A stretch of DNA of 64,000 nt, from the NCBI GenBank assembly GCA_964645915.1, contig CAZYDH010000003.1:62001-126000 (forward strand), read 5' to 3'. The position numbers and the translations under genes were made by a program. The stretch's first letter is position 1, and every line of letters begins with the position of its first letter. This DNA comes from JACNKV01 sp964645915 (GTDB lineage: Bacteria; Fidelibacterota; Marinisomatia; Marinisomatales; JACNKV01). Below are positions 1 through 8,993 of this stretch, piece by piece. The notes below the pieces were generated by a model, which saw only the letters and a program-made list of their open reading frames with translations, searched no databases and was not told where the DNA came from.

Positions 1-682
1 CGTCTTCTTTATCTGATAAGGCATTTTCTGGTTCAAAATCAATAACATCCGGCATTAACTCGGATAGCTCATCTATGGAAACATAGGGTGGGTTAGAAAC
101 AACCAGATCAAAAACTCCTTCGGGCTTAGAGTTTAATATGTTCACTATATCAAATGTTATATTAGTCAAATTAAGATTTGCTGCGTTCTTTTTTGCAAGT
201 GTAATCGCATCAGATGAAATATCAATGGCGGTTACTGCTGATTGCTTTATGTTTTTTGCCAATGCAATTGCAAGACAGCCGGAGCCTGTTCCTATATCTA
301 AAATGGTTGGGTTTTCAACATGTTTGAGGGCTTCAAGTCCAATATCAACAATTCTTTCAGTTTCCGGTCGGGGAATTAGCACCGAAGGATCAACAGCAAA
401 TGTGAGTCCATAAAATTCTGTTGAGCCTGTAATATATTGTAATGGTTCTCGCTTAATTCGTCGACCAATCCATTCTCTAAGAATTGCTAACTTTCTGATT
501 GGAATTATTTCTTCAAATTTTAAATATATATCTATGCGCTTATAATTCAAGAGAGCTTGAATGAGCCATTCCATTTCTCGTCTAGGATTTTCAAACCCCT
601 TAGATAATAAATAATCATCCCCCCAGCGAATAATGTCAATCACTCGCCAGTGCTTATTCTCTTTGGCGGGAATATCCCGCAT
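1..682 (-). CDS. prmC: PrmC, release factor glutamine methyltransferase (3' end cut by window edge)
   Basis: Methylates the glutamine of the GGQ motif in release factors, using S-adenosylmethionine. Reading the minus strand from ATG at 682 gives an uninterrupted frame to the window edge (227 codons). It shows the N-terminal helical domain ending in PLQYITGSTEFYG, the SAM-binding motif DIGTGSGCLAIALA, and the catalytic NPPY motif (VVSNPPYVS) that defines N5-glutamine methyltransferases. The start follows the prfA stop codon directly, so the enzyme is encoded immediately after its substrate, which is the common prfA-prmC arrangement. The C-terminal part lies outside the window. Identification is firm; only the end is unknown. 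Confidence 0.95.
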   Translation of the reverse strand, partial: MRDIPAKENKHWRVIDIIRWGDDYLLSKGFENPRREMEWLIQALLNYKRIDIYLKFEEIIPIRKLAILREWIGRRIKREPLQYITGSTEFYGLTFAVDPSVLIPRPETERIVDIGLEALKHVENPTILDIGTGSGCLAIALAKNIKQSAVTAIDISSDAITLAKKNAANLNLTNITFDIVNILNSKPEGVFDLVVSNPPYVSIDELSELMPDVIDFEPENALSDKED

Positions 683-1744
683 TTATTGTGCTTTCAGTTT
701 TTCTTGTTGGTCTGCTAATTGTAGCTGTTCGACCAACTCACCCAATTCCCCATCAAGAGTGGCTTCTAATCTGTGGGTCGTAAAGTTGATTCGGTGGTCT
801 GTTATTCTTCCTTGTGGAAAGTTATACGTACGAATTTTTGCTGATCTATCTCCGGTAGAGACCAACGATTTTCGCTCTTGTGCCCGTTCTTTTGCAATGC
901 GTTCTTGTTCCAATGAAAGTAATCGCGATCGAAGAACTTTCAATGCTGCTGCTCTATTTTTATGCTGAGAGGATTCATCCTGACATGTCACAACCAAACC
1001 TGTAGGAAGGTGAGTAATACGAATTGCTGATTCCGTTTTATTCACATGCTGACCGCCCGCGCCACTTGCTCTGTACGTATCAATCTTCAGCTCGGTTTCT
1101 ACTATTTCAACGTCAGCCTCTTCAGCTTCTGGCAAAACAGCAACTGTCGCAGCTGATGTGTGCAGTCTCCCACTTGTTTCCGTTTTTGGAACACGTTGAA
1201 CTCGATGCACTCCACTTTCAAACTTCAATTGACCATACACACTTTCACCTTTTACCGAAAAAACGACTTCTTTAAATCCACCAAGACCTGTGTCATTAAG
1301 TGTCATAACTTTTGTAGACCAGCCTGACCGCTCAGCGTATCGGGCGTACATTCTATACAACTCAGAGGCAAATAAAGCGGCTTCTTCTCCTCCGGTTCCT
1401 GCTCGTATTTCCATAATGGTGTTTTTATCGTCAGCAGGATCATGAGGTAATAATAAAATTTTTAGCTGTTCTTCCAGTTCGGTTTTTTCCGTGTCTAGCT
1501 CGGGTAACTCTTCTTTGACAAGCAATTTTAACTCATCATCATTTCCGGTTAATATCAACTGATCTTCTTCAATTTGTTCGAGCACGTTTAGATATTGACG
1601 ACCCTTTTGAACGATTGGGTCCAAACGATGTCTTTCTTGTGCAATTTCTCGAATCCGATTCTGATCAGACATCACTTCAGGAGAGATCAAAAGATCGTTT
1701 AATTTTTTGAAATGTTCTATGATTTCACTAATTCGATCTTTCAT
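683..1744 (-). CDS. prfA: Peptide chain release factor 1 (RF1)
   Basis: Recognises UAA and UAG stop codons and triggers peptide release on the ribosome. At 353 residues it is of normal length. It has the GGQ motif ([13 protein letters not shown]) for peptidyl-tRNA hydrolysis. The codon-recognition tripeptide has the PxT form (VQRVPKTE) typical of RF1, not the SPF of RF2. The start codon overlaps the stop of the upstream DUF1385 gene by 4 bp (ATGA), and prmC follows directly, so the three genes are probably translationally coupled. Confidence 0.98.
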   Translation of the reverse strand: MKDRISEIIEHFKKLNDLLISPEVMSDQNRIREIAQERHRLDPIVQKGRQYLNVLEQIEEDQLILTGNDDELKLLVKEELPELDTEKTELEEQLKILLLPHDPADDKNTIMEIRAGTGGEEAALFASELYRMYARYAERSGWSTKVMTLNDTGLGGFKEVVFSVKGESVYGQLKFESGVHRVQRVPKTETSGRLHTSAATVAVLPEAEEADVEIVETELKIDTYRASGAGGQHVNKTESAIRITHLPTGLVVTCQDESSQHKNRAAALKVLRSRLLSLEQERIAKERAQERKSLVSTGDRSAKIRTYNFPQGRITDHRINFTTHRLEATLDGELGELVEQLQLADQQEKLKAQ

Positions 1745-2676
1745 CCGATAGCCTCTGCTTTATATTCTTTGCCTGTGACTTCTTCATATCTCTCACCAAA
1801 TGCAGATTTCAACGCTTCTATTGCAACTTCCACCATCTGGTCGTCCGGTTCTTTTGTGGTAATTTTTTGCAACCATAATCCAGGTTGTTTAATAAACCAC
1901 ACAATCTTTTTGTTGCTTCTGGCAGAAAGTTTTATCATTTCATATCCAATCCCCGCTACTAACGGAATCATTGGAAGGTGGGTGATCAATCGAACGTGTA
2001 AGGACATGTTTCCTATCAGTCCAATAATAAGTGTGTCGACAACAGAAAAGAATAAGATGGCAGTTAAAAGAACAATAAACATAAAACTTGTGCCGCACCT
2101 TGGGTGCAAGGTTGAAAATTTTTGAGCGGTTTGAATAGAAATATCCTGCCCGGCTTCAAACGTGTACACAACTTTATGCTCAGCTCCGTGATACTGAAAT
2201 AGTCTTTTTACATCGTTAAGCATTGAAATGATGAACAGATATAAAACAAAAAATGTAATTCGCATTATCCCTGCGATCATGTTAAACAAGAATGCTTTTT
2301 TTCCAACGCCGAAAAGGGTTGTTGTGATCCAATAGGGCGCTATCATAAACAAGACCAACGCCAACGATATTGCAAAGACCGTTGACAACACATCTGCCAG
2401 TTTGTTTGGCTTCTTTGTTTTTTCTTCCGGGATGGCAATTTCAGCTGACCACTGAAGCGTTTTCATCCCCATTTTCATTGCTTCAAACAATGAGGCCATT
2501 CCGCGAAATAGGGGTCGTTTCCAAAAACGCGATGTTTCTGTGATCGAGATAAATTTTTCGCGTTGTATTTGTATGGTTCCTTCTGGATCGCGTACAGCGG
2601 TTGCATACGCACCCGGAACTCTCATCATCACACCCTCAATTACTGCTTGTCCGCCAACAAGGATTGATGTTTTCAT
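1741..2676 (-). CDS. DUF1385 family membrane protein
   Basis: Predicted integral membrane protein of unknown function (DUF1385, COG3872), 311 residues from the chosen start. The family signature at the N terminus ([15 protein letters not shown]) is clear. It is followed by several hydrophobic segments and a conserved central [15 protein letters not shown] block, whose His and Glu residues have led others to suggest metal binding. I chose the ATG at 2676 because it gives the family's usual N terminus. The longer frame to 2748 would start inside a terminator hairpin. The order rpmE-DUF1385-prfA-prmC recurs in many bacteria and ties the protein loosely to translation; its reaction is unknown. 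Confidence 0.85.
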   Translation of the reverse strand: MKTSILVGGQAVIEGVMMRVPGAYATAVRDPEGTIQIQREKFISITETSRFWKRPLFRGMASLFEAMKMGMKTLQWSAEIAIPEEKTKKPNKLADVLSTVFAISLALVLFMIAPYWITTTLFGVGKKAFLFNMIAGIMRITFFVLYLFIISMLNDVKRLFQYHGAEHKVVYTFEAGQDISIQTAQKFSTLHPRCGTSFMFIVLLTAILFFSVVDTLIIGLIGNMSLHVRLITHLPMIPLVAGIGYEMIKLSARSNKKIVWFIKQPGLWLQKITTKEPDDQMVEVAIEALKSAFGERYEEVTGKEYKAEAIG

Positions 2677-2706
2677 TAATGCAATTATCGTAGAAAGTTT
2701 CATAGA

Positions 2707-2746
2707 TATAAAAATGGCTTCAAGGACGGGTACATCCTTTGAAGCC
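2707..2746 (-). terminator. Intrinsic terminator downstream of rpmE
   Basis: Near-perfect inverted repeat: GGCTTCAAAGGA pairs with TCCTTGAAGCC (one bulge), and on the minus strand it is followed by ATTTTTATA. It lies between rpmE and DUF1385, so rpmE is probably made mostly as a separate short transcript, with read-through or a second promoter serving DUF1385-prfA-prmC. Confidence 0.75.
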
Positions 2747-2766
2747 ATAAAATATTTTTTGCCCAG

Positions 2767-2976
2767 TTATTGTGCGGCTTTTTGTCCGTACTTCTTCTGG
2801 AATTTCTCAATTCTACCAGCGGTATCCACAAGTTTTTGTTTTCCGGAGAAAAACGGGTGACATTGATTACAAATGTCAATCCGCTGATCGCCTAATGTGC
2901 TGTATACTTCAAATGTGTTTCCACAAGCACAGTGGACATTGCCTTTTTTATACTCCGGATGGATTTTTGGTTTCAT
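2767..2976 (-). CDS. rpmE: Ribosomal protein L31 (zinc-ribbon type)
   Basis: Large-subunit ribosomal protein of 69 residues. The start is ATG at 2976, giving MKPKIHPEY, the typical L31 beginning. It is preceded by a good ribosome binding site (TAGGAG, about 7 nt upstream); the longer frame to 3027 lacks support. Cysteines in HCACG and the [14 protein letters not shown] block make this the zinc-binding (C+) form, which is often replaced by a C- paralogue under zinc starvation. No Zur-type operator was recognised upstream. Confidence 0.95.
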   Translation of the reverse strand: MKPKIHPEYKKGNVHCACGNTFEVYSTLGDQRIDICNQCHPFFSGKQKLVDTAGRIEKFQKKYGQKAAQ

Positions 2977-3224
2977 CCTGTTTGCTCCTATTAATCTTTT
3001 TTTCCATTCCTCTGACACAAGAGACAAATCACGTGATTTCTTTCTTGTGTCGAGCGATGAATTTAATCATTTTCGATAATTATATTGCTATATAATTTCC
3101 TGCTGTTTTTTACCTATAATTTTCGATTGTCAATATTAATATCTTTGGTAAAAATAAACCGTTTTACATTTAAAAAAGAATTTGTAGTCTTCATGATTCA
3201 ATTTCATCATTAATTAGGAATTTT

Positions 3225-3770
3225 ATGAATAAAAAATCCAATTTTACAAAACAAGAATTGATTGATGTGTCTGAGGGTAAAACATTTGGCATGGAAAATG
3301 GAAAACTACCAACCTCTCCAATGCTTATGATTGACCGCATTCTTAATATAGCTGAAAAAGGTGGTAAGTATGGGAAGGGATTAATAAAGGCTGAACTTGA
3401 TATTGACCCGTCTAATTGGTTTTTTCAATGTCATTTCAAAGGAGATCCTGTCATGCCGGGCTGTCTTGGGTTGGATGGTTTTTGGCAATTGGTTGGGTTC
3501 TTTTTATCTTGGATCGGTGGTAAAGGCAGAGGACGCGCTTTAGGGGTTGGTGATGTTAAGTTTAAAGGACAGGTTCGTCCATACCACGATAAAATCACTT
3601 ACCTTATTGATATTAAAAAAGTGATTCAACGCCCCGTATATATGGCTTGGGGTGATGCGCAGCTTAAAGTAAAAGACAAAATAATTTATTACGCAAAAAA
3701 TCTTCAAGTTGGTTTGTTTGATAATCTGACATATGATTTTGGAGGAGATCCGTCTTTAGATACATTTTAG
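3225..3770 (+). CDS. fabA: FabA-type 3-hydroxyacyl-ACP dehydratase
   Basis: Dehydrates 3-hydroxyacyl-ACP; classical FabA also isomerises trans-2- to cis-3-decenoyl-ACP for unsaturated fatty acids. The 181 residues are close to E. coli FabA (172) and longer than FabZ. The hot-dog active site is present: His in QCHFKGDPVMPGCLGLD and the acidic residue in the same block (Asp of GLDGFW). A ribosome binding site (TAGGAA) precedes the ATG. It stands alone: no fabB is nearby, although FabA and FabB are usually paired. A strong terminator follows 13 bp after the stop. Confidence 0.9.
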   Translation: MNKKSNFTKQELIDVSEGKTFGMENGKLPTSPMLMIDRILNIAEKGGKYGKGLIKAELDIDPSNWFFQCHFKGDPVMPGCLGLDGFWQLVGFFLSWIGGKGRGRALGVGDVKFKGQVRPYHDKITYLIDIKKVIQRPVYMAWGDAQLKVKDKIIYYAKNLQVGLFDNLTYDFGGDPSLDTF

Positions 3771-3783
3771 CTTATGATAAAAG

Positions 3784-3811
3784 AAAAGGGCTCGAAAGAG
3801 CCCTTTTTAAT
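3784..3811. terminator. Bidirectional intrinsic terminator between fabA and the acidic-tail gene
   Basis: A perfect stem AAGGGCTC/GAGCCCTT with a GAAA loop is followed by TTTTTAATT on the plus strand and by TTTTCTTTT on the minus strand. It serves both convergent genes. Confidence 0.9.
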
Positions 3812-3828
3812 TAGCGTTCTGTTGTGTT

Positions 3829-4428
3829 TTATTCGTCTTCCTCATCCTCATCTTCTTCATCGTCGTCCTCTTCGTCTTCATAATATTCCGGTGGCATCAT
3901 ATACATAGGGTGAGGATGCTCGTCTTCATCTTCTTCGTCGTCATCGTCGTCTTCAATTTTTTCTTCCTCGCTTTGTTTAATCACAACAATTCTTGGGTCT
4001 GTTTCATTTTTGTCTATTTTTTCTACAGCTGCTTTAATCCAATCTTTTTCTTTGGAGGAAAGTGTGTTGGTTTTATCGGCAAAACTTTTTTGATATAGAA
4101 TTCCCGCCAAGACAGTAAATAAAAGGGTCAGCAATCCAAAGATGATGCCTTCTTCTATCACTAAATAACCACCGAATTTATTTAGTTCAAGACCAAATTG
4201 TAAAAAGATACCAACGGACAACATCATGCCGAATAAAATAATAAATTTATCCGTGTTTTCGGGTAATTCACTGTCCATTAATAAACAGTACAGCACCCAG
4301 CACAAAATACCTGACACAGAAAAGAATATTGCTGTACTAAAGTTTCCTGCAAATAGTGAAAGGATAAACCCGACAATTGCACTTGCCGGTATAAGGTATC
4401 CGATTCCAGTTTTTATATCATTCCCCAT
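3829..4428 (-). CDS. Membrane protein with a long acidic C-terminal tail
   Basis: Not assigned to a family. The 199 residues begin with four hydrophobic segments (about 11-30, 31-50, 62-80 and 90-112). A charged linker follows, then from about residue 150 a tail made almost wholly of Asp and Glu, interrupted by HPHPMYMMPPEYY. The tail should be cytoplasmic or periplasmic and disordered; His, Met and acidic residues could bind divalent metal, but that is only a guess. An AGGAG site precedes the ATG. The gene is single and convergent with fabA. Codon use in the tail is a GAT/GAA repeat, so its length may vary between strains. Confidence 0.7.
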   Translation of the reverse strand: MGNDIKTGIGYLIPASAIVGFILSLFAGNFSTAIFFSVSGILCWVLYCLLMDSELPENTDKFIILFGMMLSVGIFLQFGLELNKFGGYLVIEEGIIFGLLTLLFTVLAGILYQKSFADKTNTLSSKEKDWIKAAVEKIDKNETDPRIVVIKQSEEEKIEDDDDDEEDEDEHPHPMYMMPPEYYEDEEDDDEEDEDEEDE

Positions 4429-4578
4429 GGAATTTCTCCTATGATTGAGTATTTCCTATTAAAAATATTATCTAAAATTGGTTTAATTATCGACGTAAAT
4501 CAAGTGAATTCATTTCTTTCTCTTATCAGGTAAATACTTTTAAACTATGGCTCTAATTAAAAGTAATAGAAAGTAATA

Positions 4579-5565
4579 ATGAATACAATTGATAAACCGA
4601 GAGTTGGTGTGGTCGGTGTTGGACATTTGGGACAACACCATGTAAAACACTATAAGAACCTTGCTGACGCAATACTTACAGGAGTGTATGATACTGATTC
4701 AAATAGAGCTCAAGAGATCGCTAACAAATACAAAACCTCCTCCTTTCATTCTATAGAGGGGTTGCTCAATCAGTGCGATGCTGTATCTATTGTAACACCA
4801 ACCATCTATCATGCCGCAGTCGCAGAACAGTGCATCCGTGCTGGAAAACATGTTTTTATAGAAAAACCTATTACAAAAACCGTTGACGAGGCTGATGTTT
4901 TAATTAATTTGGCGAAACAACACAGTGTCGTTATTCAGGTTGGCCACATCGAACGACTAAATCCTGCTCTTCGCTCTTTAAACAACTATGCGCTAAGCCC
5001 AAAATATATTGAGGTACAGCGATTGGCACCTTATACGGCTCGGGGAACGGACGTCCCTGTTGTTTTAGATCTTATGATCCATGATATTGATATCATTTTA
5101 GCTCTTGTAAACTCCCCTGTTAAAAACATTCGGGCCAGTGGTGTTTCAATTATGACCGATTCCGTTGACATTGCTAATGCAAGGATTCGTTTTGAAAACG
5201 GCACCGTTGCAAGCATGACCTCCAGCCGCATTGCAAAAGACAAGGTGAGAAAGACGAAGGTTTTCCAAAAAGACATGTACGTGACAATTGATTTTCTATT
5301 GGGATTAACCGAGGTCTACCGCGTTGTTTCAGAAAAAAACAATAAAGCAATCCTTGCCGCCCCTTTTAGCGACAGTGATTCTTCCCGTGAAATTGTTTAT
5401 GAAAAGCCAACTGTGGTTCCTGCTGATGCCATGCAGCTTGAGCTTATTAATTTTATTGCATCCATTCGCGGAGATGAAACTCCAATCGTTGATGGAAAAG
5501 CCGGGCGCGAAGCGTTGGATGTCGCTATACAAATCCATGATATGATCTTAGAGGATATTCATTAA
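4579..5565 (+). CDS. Gfo/Idh/MocA family NAD(P)-dependent oxidoreductase in the lipid A operon
   Basis: The N-terminal Rossmann fold is clear: GVVGVGHLGQHH near residue 12. The family motif EKPITKT lies near residue 95, and the catalytic-type His region is VMIHDIDI-like (LDLMIHDIDIILAL near 170). The length, 328, is normal. It begins a plus-strand operon with an ICMT-like gene, lpxB, a DUF374 gene and lpxK, and its stop overlaps the next start by one base. In Acidithiobacillus and Leptospira a related dehydrogenase, GnnA, oxidises the 3-OH of UDP-GlcNAc so that GnnB can aminate it for amide-linked lipid A. No GnnB-type aminotransferase lies nearby, so a GnnA role is only a hypothesis. Confidence 0.88.
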   Translation: MNTIDKPRVGVVGVGHLGQHHVKHYKNLADAILTGVYDTDSNRAQEIANKYKTSSFHSIEGLLNQCDAVSIVTPTIYHAAVAEQCIRAGKHVFIEKPITKTVDEADVLINLAKQHSVVIQVGHIERLNPALRSLNNYALSPKYIEVQRLAPYTARGTDVPVVLDLMIHDIDIILALVNSPVKNIRASGVSIMTDSVDIANARIRFENGTVASMTSSRIAKDKVRKTKVFQKDMYVTIDFLLGLTEVYRVVSEKNNKAILAAPFSDSDSSREIVYEKPTVVPADAMQLELINFIASIRGDETPIVDGKAGREALDVAIQIHDMILEDIH

Positions 5566-6149
5566 TGTTTATAAAACACAAAGTTCAAAACTTTCTATTT
5601 AAATACCGAAGCTATACGCCCATTCCTCTTGCTGTCTATATATTAGCTACTTCAGAAAACAACCTTTCTTTTGTCTGGGCTGGGCTTCTTTGTTTAGGCT
5701 TTGGAGAAACCGTTAGGTTTTTATCCGTTCGATATGCAGGGGGGGTTACTCGGACCACTAAAGTTGGTGCGCCTGCTTTGTGTACCGCGGGGCCTTATTC
5801 TTATGTTAGGAACCCATTGTATCTTGGAAATATGTTTATGTATTCCGGTGTGGTTTTTATTGCGGGCTCAAATTCTATTTGGATCGCTTTGATTATTACG
5901 TGGTTGTTCTTTCTGTTTCAATATGGCATGATTGTTTCTCTTGAAGAAAGCACCTTAGAAAATTTGTTTGGTGAACGTTATATAGAATACAAACAAAATG
6001 TTCCTGCATTAATTCCAAGACTGCGACCATGGAAGAGTGGTGACCTTCGCAAACCTCTTTCCTTGTCCAAAACCTTTAAAACCGAGAAGAGAACTCTACA
6101 AAATGTGATTCTTATTCTTTTAATAATCTCATTGTTAAATTATTTATAG
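5565..6149 (+). CDS. ICMT/PEMT-like membrane methyltransferase
   Basis: Integral membrane protein of 194 residues with the isoprenylcysteine carboxyl methyltransferase/phospholipid methyltransferase signature: GPYSYVRNPLYLGN near residue 83, and a C-terminal EE...FGERYIEYKQNVPALIPR block that helps bind S-adenosylmethionine. Four to five hydrophobic segments are visible. Its start codon overlaps the stop of the oxidoreductase and lpxB follows, so it probably acts on a lipid, perhaps a lipid A or phospholipid head group. The actual substrate cannot be read from the sequence. Confidence 0.82.
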   Translation: MFIKHKVQNFLFKYRSYTPIPLAVYILATSENNLSFVWAGLLCLGFGETVRFLSVRYAGGVTRTTKVGAPALCTAGPYSYVRNPLYLGNMFMYSGVVFIAGSNSIWIALIITWLFFLFQYGMIVSLEESTLENLFGERYIEYKQNVPALIPRLRPWKSGDLRKPLSLSKTFKTEKRTLQNVILILLIISLLNYL

Positions 6150-6180
6150 GGAAAGAGCCATAAAAGAATCTGAAAAATCT

Positions 6181-7281
6181 TTGTTTTTTATTGTGGCCGG
6201 AGAGGCGTCCGGTGACCTTCATGGTGCAAGGTTAATTCAAGCTTTAAAAAAAGAATTTCCAAATGCTCAATTTGCGGGGCATGGTGGTGACAACATGCAA
6301 AAAGAGGGCATGAATATTATAGAACATGTTTCTTCTTTGTCTATGATGGGCTTTACGGAGGTCTTTCGACACTTACCTTATATGTTGAGTGTTATGAAAA
6401 ATACGGTTTCGGCTATTCAAAAACTAAAACCTGCTCGTATAATTTTGATTGATTATCCCGGATTCAATCTACGATTGGCTAAGCGATTGTTTTCCCTAAA
6501 AGTGCCGATTACATATTTCATCTTACCGCAAGTTTGGGCATGGAAAGAAAACCGTATCTCAATATTAAAGAATTATGTAGACCAGCTCTTAAGCATTGTA
6601 CCGTTCGAAAAAGAATGGTTTTCCAAGCGGAAGATAGACGTCGACTATGTTGGACATCCGTTTTCAGAACTCAAAAAGGAAAACGTCTCTAAAGCTGCTT
6701 TCTTTAAAAAACACCGTCTTAATCCCGATGAACCCTTGTTGGTCTTGTTGCCAGGAAGCCGTCAAAAGGAGATTGACCGACATTGGTCTGTTTTTCTAAA
6801 AACTGTGGAGTTGCTACAAAAATCCAATCCCTTTTTACAGGCTATTGTTGGTAAAGCTGCCGATATATCCATCGATCCACTACCTGACTATATTCGAATA
6901 GAATCCAACACCAGACTCGTGCTGCAATTTGGAACTGCTGCTCTAGCTGCCTCAGGGACAGTTACATTGGAAGCTGCCGTTTTAGAGTGCCCGATTGTTG
7001 TTACTTATAAGTTATCCGGGTTGTCTTGGGCGATAACAAAGCGGGTTGTGAAGGTTCCTTATGCATCAATGGTCAATCTCATTGCTGGAAAACAACTCGT
7101 TCCTGAATATTTGCAAAGTGAGATGACAGCTGACAACCTCCAGACAGCGCTCACCCCTCTTCTTAAAGATACATCCCTCCGAAATGATATGATCTCTGAA
7201 TATTCTATACTTCGCAACCGCCTTGGCAGTGGAGATGTCTACGCTAACGCGGCGATGAAGATTCGTGAAAGGATGCTATAG
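6181..7281 (+). CDS. lpxB: Lipid-A-disaccharide synthase
   Basis: Joins UDP-2,3-diacylglucosamine and lipid X to form the lipid A disaccharide. It begins FFIVAGEASGDLHGARL, the hallmark N terminus of LpxB, and carries the conserved LPQVWAW, VGHPF and LLPGSRQKEI motifs of this GT-B glycosyltransferase. The length of 366 is normal. The start is odd: TTG at 6181 gives the usual family length but lacks a Shine-Dalgarno sequence, whereas AGGGAAAGAG lies just before an in-frame ATA at 6160. No ATG is available. The stop overlaps the next gene's GTG (TAGTG). Confidence 0.95.
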   Translation: MFFIVAGEASGDLHGARLIQALKKEFPNAQFAGHGGDNMQKEGMNIIEHVSSLSMMGFTEVFRHLPYMLSVMKNTVSAIQKLKPARIILIDYPGFNLRLAKRLFSLKVPITYFILPQVWAWKENRISILKNYVDQLLSIVPFEKEWFSKRKIDVDYVGHPFSELKKENVSKAAFFKKHRLNPDEPLLVLLPGSRQKEIDRHWSVFLKTVELLQKSNPFLQAIVGKAADISIDPLPDYIRIESNTRLVLQFGTAALAASGTVTLEAAVLECPIVVTYKLSGLSWAITKRVVKVPYASMVNLIAGKQLVPEYLQSEMTADNLQTALTPLLKDTSLRNDMISEYSILRNRLGSGDVYANAAMKIRERML

Positions 7282-7925
7282 TGTTTGTAAGAGTGTTATT
7301 TTATTTAAAAATTGTTCTGGCAAATTGGGTGCTGCATTTTTTGTATAAAACAAATCGGTGGAATATATCAGGGAAACACCACATTGCTGAATGTTTAGAA
7401 AATAACAAATCTGTTATTATTGCATCATGGCATGGATACCTACTAACAACATTTATGAACCATGTCAGCGATGGATATTATGGATTAGCAGGTATGCACA
7501 ATGACGCCGAGTTGATTTCCCGGATTGGGCTTCGATTGGGTTGGCGTATGCTTCGAGGATCTAGCTCTGATCGAGGAAAAGAGGTTTTTATGGAGATCAT
7601 AAAAACGCTAAAAACACCAGGAAATGTTGTTGCCATTACTCCGGACGGACCAAAAGGTCCTGCAAAGATTCCAAAGCCGGGAGTCGTTCGTGCCGCTCAA
7701 AAAACCGGTGCTGTTATTATTCCTGTGATCGGACAGGCTACAAGAAAATGGGGATTTACAAACTGGGATACCTTTTATGTTGCAAAACCTTTTGGGCGCA
7801 TAGAAATGATTTATGGTGAACCCATTGAGTTATCCGCAGATCAAGACTTTGAATCCGCTCTTGCCATCGTAAAAACAGCTTTGGATTCCTTGGTCGAACA
7901 AGTTGAAGAGAAGGTGAGCGGATGA
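7281..7925 (+). CDS. DUF374 lysophospholipid acyltransferase-like protein
   Basis: A 214-residue protein of the DUF374 branch of the LPLAT acyltransferase superfamily, often found in lipid A operons as a probable acyltransferase. The HX4D-like region is ASWHGYLLTT near residue 50, and the family's ITPDGPKGP motif lies near residue 120. A hydrophobic N terminus (VRVLFYLKIVLANWVLHFL) suggests inner-membrane attachment. The GTG start overlaps the lpxB stop and is preceded by AAAGGA. Its end overlaps lpxK by 4 bp. A late acylation of lipid A is likely but not shown. Confidence 0.88.
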   Translation: MFVRVLFYLKIVLANWVLHFLYKTNRWNISGKHHIAECLENNKSVIIASWHGYLLTTFMNHVSDGYYGLAGMHNDAELISRIGLRLGWRMLRGSSSDRGKEVFMEIIKTLKTPGNVVAITPDGPKGPAKIPKPGVVRAAQKTGAVIIPVIGQATRKWGFTNWDTFYVAKPFGRIEMIYGEPIELSADQDFESALAIVKTALDSLVEQVEEKVSG

Positions 7926-8953
7926 TGCTTCGTTTGTTGCTCCTTCCCTTCACAGTTACTTACATGTGGTTCATTTCCATTAGGAATTTATTTTACGATT
8001 TAGGTGTTTTTAAAACGAACCGTCTTCCATGTTTTGTGATAAGTGTCGGTAATTTAACAGTCGGTGGGACGGGGAAAACCCCAACGATTATTGCACTCGC
8101 CAAGCTTCTTCAAGAAAAGGGAAGGTCTGTCTCGATATTAAGTCGTGGATATAAAAGAAAAACCCGCGGAACGGTCATTGTTTCGGGTGGAGAAAATATG
8201 TCTAAATCTTGGGAAGATGTCGGAGATGAACCATTCCTAATTGCTAAACACCTTCCCGGCGTTCCTGTTGTGGTGGATAGTAATCGTTTTCGAGGTGGTG
8301 GGGTAATCGTTGACAAATTTCGTCCTGACATTCTTTTGTTGGACGATGCATATCAGCATCGAGCTCTTCACCGCGATCTAAACATTCTGTTGGTCAGCTC
8401 TCAGTTTGGTCGCTATGATGATATCATTTTTCCCGCAGGAAATTTAAGAGAACCTAAATCCCAAACAAAAAGAGCTGACCTTATCTTTTTTAGTAAATTG
8501 AACGTATTCCCAATCTCTAAAAAACATACAATAGGTTTTATTAAGTTTAATATACCTACTTTTAATACTACACTAGAAACCAATCCGGCATTACAGTGTA
8601 CAACCAATGTGGAGACGACAATAAAAAATATTTCCGGAAAACGTGTTTTGGCTGTTTCTGCTTTGGGAAGCCCGAAAGGATTTGAACGCACTTTGTTTGA
8701 AACCAATGCAATTATCACGGACCATCTTATTTTTCGTGATCATCACGCTTATACAAACGAAGACGTTGAGAAAATCATCCGCAGAAAAAAGGATACTAAT
8801 TCTGAATTTGTAATTACAACCGATAAGGATTTTATAAAACTTAACAACTTGGTTTTAGATCGTTTTGTATTATTTTCTCTCTCGGTGAATATTGTCATTC
8901 CGCATGAAGCCGAAGCATATATCCTATCGAAAATAGAAACATCTTTTAAATAA
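7922..8953 (+). CDS. lpxK: Tetraacyldisaccharide 4'-kinase
   Basis: Phosphorylates the 4' position of the lipid A disaccharide at the inner membrane. It has a hydrophobic N-terminal anchor (LLLLPFTVTYMWF) and the P-loop GNLTVGGTGKTP near residue 42. LLDDAYQHRALHRDLNILLV near 140 is the conserved LpxK Walker B/DDGxQH-type block, here DDAYQH. The 343 residues match the family. It completes the operon with lpxB; the next ORF begins 40 bp downstream, so read-through into the sensor kinase is possible. Confidence 0.95.
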   Translation: MMLRLLLLPFTVTYMWFISIRNLFYDLGVFKTNRLPCFVISVGNLTVGGTGKTPTIIALAKLLQEKGRSVSILSRGYKRKTRGTVIVSGGENMSKSWEDVGDEPFLIAKHLPGVPVVVDSNRFRGGGVIVDKFRPDILLLDDAYQHRALHRDLNILLVSSQFGRYDDIIFPAGNLREPKSQTKRADLIFFSKLNVFPISKKHTIGFIKFNIPTFNTTLETNPALQCTTNVETTIKNISGKRVLAVSALGSPKGFERTLFETNAIITDHLIFRDHHAYTNEDVEKIIRRKKDTNSEFVITTDKDFIKLNNLVLDRFVLFSLSVNIVIPHEAEAYILSKIETSFK

Positions 8954-8993
8954 CAACGGGGGATAGCCGTAAACATCTAATAACGTTTTAAAG

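Noticed and set aside
2677..2748. 24-codon N-terminal extension of DUF1385
   Set aside because: It begins inside a terminator hairpin and is absent from the family.
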